Below are positions 60,306-64,000 of a DNA stretch of 64,000 nt, in pieces. The DNA lies in contig CANKVU010000007.1 of assembly GCA_947487205.1 (NCBI GenBank), positions 1-64,000 on the forward strand, given 5' to 3'. Every line of letters begins with the position of its first letter. Position 1 is the stretch's first letter. The position numbers and the translations under genes are program-made. The notes beneath the pieces are model-generated. The model saw only the letters and a program-made list of their open reading frames with translations. It made no database searches and was not told the DNA's origin. This stretch comes from an uncultured Paracoccaceae bacterium. GTDB taxonomy: Bacteria > Pseudomonadota > Alphaproteobacteria > Rhodobacterales > Rhodobacteraceae.

Positions 60306-61601
60306 TCAGCGCCCCGGATAGATCGGGAACCGGGCGCAGAGCGCGCCGACCTCCTCGCGCACCTTGGTCTCCACCGCCTCGTTGCCCTCCGCGCCGTTCG
60401 CCGCGAGGCCGTCCACCACCTCGGTGATCCAGTCGCCGATCTGGCGGAACTCGGGTTCGCCGAAGCCGCGCGTGGTCCCGGCGGGCGTGCCCAGACGGAT
60501 GCCGCTGGTGATCGTCGGCTTCTCGTCGTCGAAGGGGATGCCGTTCTTGTTGCAGGTGATGTGCGCGCGGCCCAGAGCGGTCTCGGTGGCGTTGCCCTTC
60601 ACGCCCTTGGGCCGCAGGTCGACGAGCAGCAGGTGGCTGTCGGTCCCGTCCGTGACGATGTCGAGCCCGCCCTTCATCAGCTGGTCGGCCAGCGCGCGGG
60701 CGTTGCGGATCACCTGCTGCTGATAGGTCTTGAACCCTGGCTCCAGCGCCTCCTTGAAGGCGACGGCCTTGGCCGCGATCACGTGCATCAGCGGCCCGCC
60801 CTGGATGCCGGGGAAGATCGCCGAATTGACCTTCTTGGCGATGCTCTCGTCGTCGGTCAGGATCATCCCGCCACGGGGGCCGCGCAGCGTCTTGTGCGTG
60901 GTCGTCGTGGCCACGTGCGCGTGCGGGAAGGGCGAGGGGTATTCGCCCGCCGCGACCAGCCCCGCGAAATGCGCCATGTCCACCAGCAGGTAGGCGCCGA
61001 CCGCGTCGGCGATCTCGCGCATCCGGGCGAAGTCGATGATGCGCGGGATGGCCGAGCCGCCGGCAATGATCATCTTGGGGTTATGCTCGCGCGCGAGTTC
61101 GGCGACCTGGTCGTAATCGGGCAGCAGGTCGTCCTTCTTCACGCCGTACTGGACCGCCTTGAACCACTTGCCCGACTGGTTCGGCTTCGCCCCGTGGGTC
61201 AGGTGCCCGCCGGCGTCGAGGCTCATGCCCAGGATGCAGTCGCCCGGCTGCAGCAGCGCCTGGAACACGCCCTGGTTGGCCTGGCTGCCCGAATTGGGCT
61301 GCACGTTGGCGAACCCGCAGCCGAACAGCTCTTTCGCCCGGTCGATCGCGAGATTCTCCGCGATGTCCACGTACTGGCAGCCGCCGTAGTAGCGCCGCCC
61401 CGGATAGCCCTCGGCATACTTGTTGGTCAGGACCGACCCCTGCGCCTCGAGCACGGCGCGGCTGACGATGTTCTCCGACGCGATCAGCTCGATCTCGTCG
61501 CGTTGGCGGCCGAGCTCGTCGGTCACGGCCTGGGCCAGGTCGGGGTCGATCTCGGACAGGCTCTTGGTGAAGAAGCCTTCGTCGCGGTGCGGCGCGTTCA
61601 T
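60306..61601 (-). CDS. glyA: Serine hydroxymethyltransferase
   Basis: Interconverts serine and glycine with tetrahydrofolate. 431 residues, fold type [62 protein letters not shown] Lys about 237 in [15 protein letters not shown] and [10 protein letters not shown]. Start [11 protein letters not shown] chosen with GAGAGGAGCTGTCCC upstream. The coupled downstream gene is the esterase. Confidence 0.96.
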   Translation of the reverse strand: MNAPHRDEGFFTKSLSEIDPDLAQAVTDELGRQRDEIELIASENIVSRAVLEAQGSVLTNKYAEGYPGRRYYGGCQYVDIAENLAIDRAKELFGCGFANVQPNSGSQANQGVFQALLQPGDCILGMSLDAGGHLTHGAKPNQSGKWFKAVQYGVKKDDLLPDYDQVAELAREHNPKMIIAGGSAIPRIIDFARMREIADAVGAYLLVDMAHFAGLVAAGEYPSPFPHAHVATTTTHKTLRGPRGGMILTDDESIAKKVNSAIFPGIQGGPLMHVIAAKAVAFKEALEPGFKTYQQQVIRNARALADQLMKGGLDIVTDGTDSHLLLVDLRPKGVKGNATETALGRAHITCNKNGIPFDDEKPTITSGIRLGTPAGTTRGFGEPEFRQIGDWITEVVDGLAANGAEGNEAVETKVREEVGALCARFPIYPGR

Positions 61602-61729
61602 GGGACAGCTCCTCTCGCAGGGGATGGCCCCCCTTAGCCCATGCCGCACCGGCGGGGAAGGGGCGCGACCGACGCATCCCTTGTCATTCGCGTCCCGCGC
61701 GGGCAATCGTCGCGGCGGGAGGTTCGGGC

Positions 61730-62491
61730 ATGAGCAAGAAGATCGCGTTCGCGGCGAGCCGCAGCGCCCAGGCGCAGGAGGCGATCGCCGCCCTCGCCCG
61801 CCGCTACGGCAACGTCCCCGAGCGGGAGGCCGACGTGATCGTGGCGCTGGGCGGCGACGGGCACATGCTGCGCACCCTGCACCGCACCCAGGAGCTCGAC
61901 GCGCCGGTCTACGGCATGAATTGCGGCACCATCGGCTTCCTGATGAACGAATACGCCGAAGAGGGGCTGGTGGACCGGCTGGTCGCCGCCGAGCGCGAGG
62001 ACATCAATCCGCTGGCGATGACGGCCACCCGCGCCGATGGTTCGGAGGAGCGCCACCTGGCGATCAACGAGGTCTCGCTCCTGCGGCAGGGGCCGCAGGC
62101 GGCGAAGCTGTCGATCAGCGTCGACGGCCGCGTGCGGATGGAGGAACTGGTCTGCGACGGGGCGCTGGTGGCGACGCCGGCGGGGTCGACGGCCTACAAT
62201 TATTCCGCCCACGGCCCGATCCTGCCGATCGGGGCGGACGTCCTGGCGCTGACGGCGATGTCGGCCTTCCGTCCCCGGCGCTGGCGCGGGGCGCTGCTGC
62301 CCAAGACGGTGACGGTACGATTCGACGTGCTCGAACCCGACAAGCGCCCGGTCATGGCCGATTCCGACGGCCAGTCCGTGCGCGATGTCCTCAAGGTGGA
62401 GGTGCGGAGCGCCCCCTCGATCAGCCATTCGATCCTCTTCGATCCCGGCCACGGCCTGCAGGAACGGCTGATCCGCGAACAATTCGTCTGA
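61730..62491 (+). CDS. nadK: NAD kinase
   Basis: Phosphorylates NAD to NADP. 253 residues: [15 protein letters not shown] (GGDG motif, about 39-53), [23 protein letters not shown] (NE motif) and [24 protein letters not shown]. Shorter than most NadK proteins, normal for Rhodobacterales. Start follows GGGAGGTTCGGGC. Divergent from glyA over 128 bp. Confidence 0.94.
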   Translation: MSKKIAFAASRSAQAQEAIAALARRYGNVPEREADVIVALGGDGHMLRTLHRTQELDAPVYGMNCGTIGFLMNEYAEEGLVDRLVAAEREDINPLAMTATRADGSEERHLAINEVSLLRQGPQAAKLSISVDGRVRMEELVCDGALVATPAGSTAYNYSAHGPILPIGADVLALTAMSAFRPRRWRGALLPKTVTVRFDVLEPDKRPVMADSDGQSVRDVLKVEVRSAPSISHSILFDPGHGLQERLIREQFV

Positions 62492-62502
62492 GCCCGCGCG
62501 GC

Positions 62503-63483
62503 TCAGAGCCGCGGCGCGGGGCCGAGCGGCACCGGGCCGAGCCATACCCGCCCGTCGCGCAGGTCGAGCGTGGTCGTCAGCCGGTCGTCGCGCCCCGACA
62601 TGGCGGCGAGCGCGGCGAAGCCCTGCTCCGCCATCTGGCGCTGCGCCGCGGTGACGAGGCCGGCGGTCGCCACGATCTCCAGTGCCCGCCGCCAGTTCGT
62701 CAGCGTGACCTCCAGCGCCCCCGACAGCGTCCCGTCCGCGCCCACGTCGAGCGCGCCGGCCGCGTCGAGCGCGACCCCGCCCCAGTCGAGGTCGAGCCGC
62801 TCGACCTCGATCCGCCGCAGGTCGACGGCGCCCGTCTCCAGCGCGGCGCGGGTGAGCGGCGCCGACAAATCGAGGAACGCGTTCAACGTCACCCCGTCCA
62901 CGAGGCGCGACGCCCCCGTCAGGCCCGGAAGCAGCCCGGCGGGCAGGTCCACGTCGTCGAGCGTCACGCCGATGTTCTGCCGCTCGGCCCCAGCCCCGGC
63001 GGGGACACGCGTCGCGGCCAGGACCCGGCGCAGCGCGACCTCGCGGCCTCCCCAGGCGAGCCGCGCGCCCTCGACCACCAGGTTGGCGTGATCGAGCGTG
63101 CCGGCCGCGTCGGTCCGGAAGAGCGCCGAGGCCCGCGCCCGGTCGGCGCGGATCGCGACCGGGCCCCGCGCGGTCTCCAGCGTCTGGGTCTCGGGGAAGG
63201 CGACGATGATCTGGTTCGGCCGGTAGCTCAGCGCGAAGACCTGCAGGAACGGCGCCTCCCAGCGCGTCCCCCCGGGGCGCGCGATCCGGGGCGCGTCGAT
63301 CATCGTGTCGAACCGGTTGGGAAAGCCGGTGACGCGGATGCCCCCGGTCTCCACCGTGGCGCCGCTCTCCTCCATCGCGGCGATGCCGTCGTCGATGGCG
63401 GCGCGCAGCATCCGCGATCCGACCACCCAGTAGGCCGACCACCCCGCCGCCGCGACGAGGACCAGGACGATCAGAATTCGCAT
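62503..63483 (-). CDS. DUF2125 domain protein
   Basis: 326 residues. N-terminal membrane anchor or signal (MRILIVLVLVAAAGWSAYWVVG), then a periplasmic beta-rich DUF2125 region with VTGFPNRFDTMIDAPRIA, PFLQVFALSYRPNQIIVAFPETQTL and a repetitive helical end (LTTTLDLRDGRVWLGPVPLGPAP). Members resemble AsmA/YhdP-like envelope proteins; function unknown. The ATG at 63483 has GGAAAGG at better spacing than the ATG two codons upstream. Confidence 0.85.
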   Translation of the reverse strand: MRILIVLVLVAAAGWSAYWVVGSRMLRAAIDDGIAAMEESGATVETGGIRVTGFPNRFDTMIDAPRIARPGGTRWEAPFLQVFALSYRPNQIIVAFPETQTLETARGPVAIRADRARASALFRTDAAGTLDHANLVVEGARLAWGGREVALRRVLAATRVPAGAGAERQNIGVTLDDVDLPAGLLPGLTGASRLVDGVTLNAFLDLSAPLTRAALETGAVDLRRIEVERLDLDWGGVALDAAGALDVGADGTLSGALEVTLTNWRRALEIVATAGLVTAAQRQMAEQGFAALAAMSGRDDRLTTTLDLRDGRVWLGPVPLGPAPRL

Positions 63484-63527
63484 GGGCATCCTTTCCGAAC
63501 GGATGCCGCCGGGATATAGGCCCCGCC

Positions 63528-64000
63528 ATGGAACCGCCAGCGACACAACGTCCGATGTGGGTCTTCGGCTACGGCTCGCTCGTCTGGAACCCCGAGTTTC
63601 CGGTCGCCGAACGGCTGGTGGCGCGGCTCGACGGCTATGCCCGCACCTTCTGCATGAGCTCGATCCACCACCGCGGCACGCCGGATCTGCCGGGCCTCGT
63701 CCTCGCGCTCGACGCGCGGGAGGGGGCAAGCTGCACCGGCCTCGCCCTGCGGGTCGAGGCCGGGCACGAGGGCGAGACGCTGATCCGCCTGCGCGCGCGG
63801 GAACTCGTCTCCTCCGCCTATCTGGAACGGCAGCTGCCCCTCGGCCTCGCCGACGGACGCCAGGTGGAGGCCGTGGCCTACGTGGTCGACCAGGACCACG
63901 ACCAGTACCGCGGCGCGCTCAGCCTCGAGGAGCAGGCACGCATCATCGCGGGGGCGACGGGGGGACGCGGGCCGAACGACGAATACCTCTACAACACCTC
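63528..64000 (+). CDS. Gamma-glutamylcyclotransferase, ChaC type (partial, runs off the window)
   Basis: The first 157 codons of a ChaC-like enzyme that cleaves glutathione into 5-oxoproline and Cys-Gly. Visible motifs: WVFGYGSLVWNPEF (substrate-binding loop), FCMSSIHHRGTPDLPGLVLAL, a probable catalytic Glu in RARELVSSAYLE and QYRGALSLEEQARIIAGATG. The sequence is cut at the window end with the frame still open. The start ATG 63528 is divergent from the DUF2125 gene by 44 bases. Confidence 0.9.
   Translation, partial: MEPPATQRPMWVFGYGSLVWNPEFPVAERLVARLDGYARTFCMSSIHHRGTPDLPGLVLALDAREGASCTGLALRVEAGHEGETLIRLRARELVSSAYLERQLPLGLADGRQVEAVAYVVDQDHDQYRGALSLEEQARIIAGATGGRGPNDEYLYNT

Overview
The window is very GC-rich chromosomal DNA from an alphaproteobacterium, almost certainly a member of the Rhodobacterales (Roseobacter/Rhodobacter group). 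Supporting evidence is the order nifR3(dusB)-ntrB-ntrC-ntrY-ntrX-trkA-trkH-hfq-hflX, the five-gene F1 operon atpHAGDC without F0 genes, the hisS-hisZ-hisG operon with a short HisG, a fused ispDF, a class II (B12-dependent) ribonucleotide reductase, and a VPLPA-type sorting tail. Nearly all of the window is ordinary core genome. I see no insertion sequence, CRISPR array, rRNA, prophage or origin. The only clear relic of accessory DNA is the 3' end of a type I restriction gene (hsdR) at the left edge.

Layout. 0.1-0.9 kb: hsdR remnant. 1-4.7 kb: nrdJ (minus), a DUF1489 gene and a CHRD/VPLPA-CTERM surface protein. 4.7-8 kb: hisS-hisZ-hisG (minus). 8-13 kb: slyX, a DUF2231 membrane protein, a sorbosone-dehydrogenase-like beta-propeller protein and an MHYT-GGDEF-EAL protein. 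13-19.5 kb: purine nucleoside permease, tRNA-Leu, a DUF533/TerB protein, clpA, gloB, a methyltransferase. 19.5-26 kb: atpHAGDC and a TauE/SafE permease. 25.8-33 kb: a minus-strand operon treZ-treY-glgC-like-glgX for trehalose/alpha-glucan metabolism. 33-40 kb: a PRC-barrel protein, then a minus-strand run (aidB-like acyl-CoA dehydrogenase, second DUF533/TerB protein, phzF-like, EamA permease, eno, GNAT). 40-46.5 kb: small membrane protein, tRNA-Gly, ornithine-decarboxylase-type gene with a structured leader, cytochrome c' plus diheme cytochrome c, hpt, ratA/coq10-like, and the tightly overlapped ispDF-pgpA-cinA operon. 46.6-59.3 kb: the nitrogen regulatory and potassium uptake array ending in hfq-hflX. 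59.3-64 kb: entericidin-like lipoprotein, an alpha/beta hydrolase, glyA, nadK, a DUF2125 protein and a ChaC-type gamma-glutamylcyclotransferase cut by the window end.

Functional themes. Nitrogen sensing (NtrBC, NtrYX) sits beside K+ uptake (TrkAH) and the RNA chaperone Hfq. Both NtrC and NtrX lack the GAFTGA loop that contacts sigma-54, so they probably act with another form of RNA polymerase. The tre/glg operon makes trehalose from linear maltodextrins: TreY isomerises the reducing end, TreZ releases trehalose and GlgX debranches. Its GlgC has lost much of the C-terminal beta-helix.

Most worth a second look: (1) mutually exclusive hairpins in the leader of the decarboxylase gene at about 41.53-41.60 kb, a candidate riboswitch; (2) a sharply bounded, AT-richer and rare-codon-rich patch inside hisS at about 7.11-7.33 kb; (3) the shortened GlgC; (4) the GAFTGA-less NtrC/NtrX pair; (5) a perfect terminator-like hairpin embedded in the 3' coding end of hisG.
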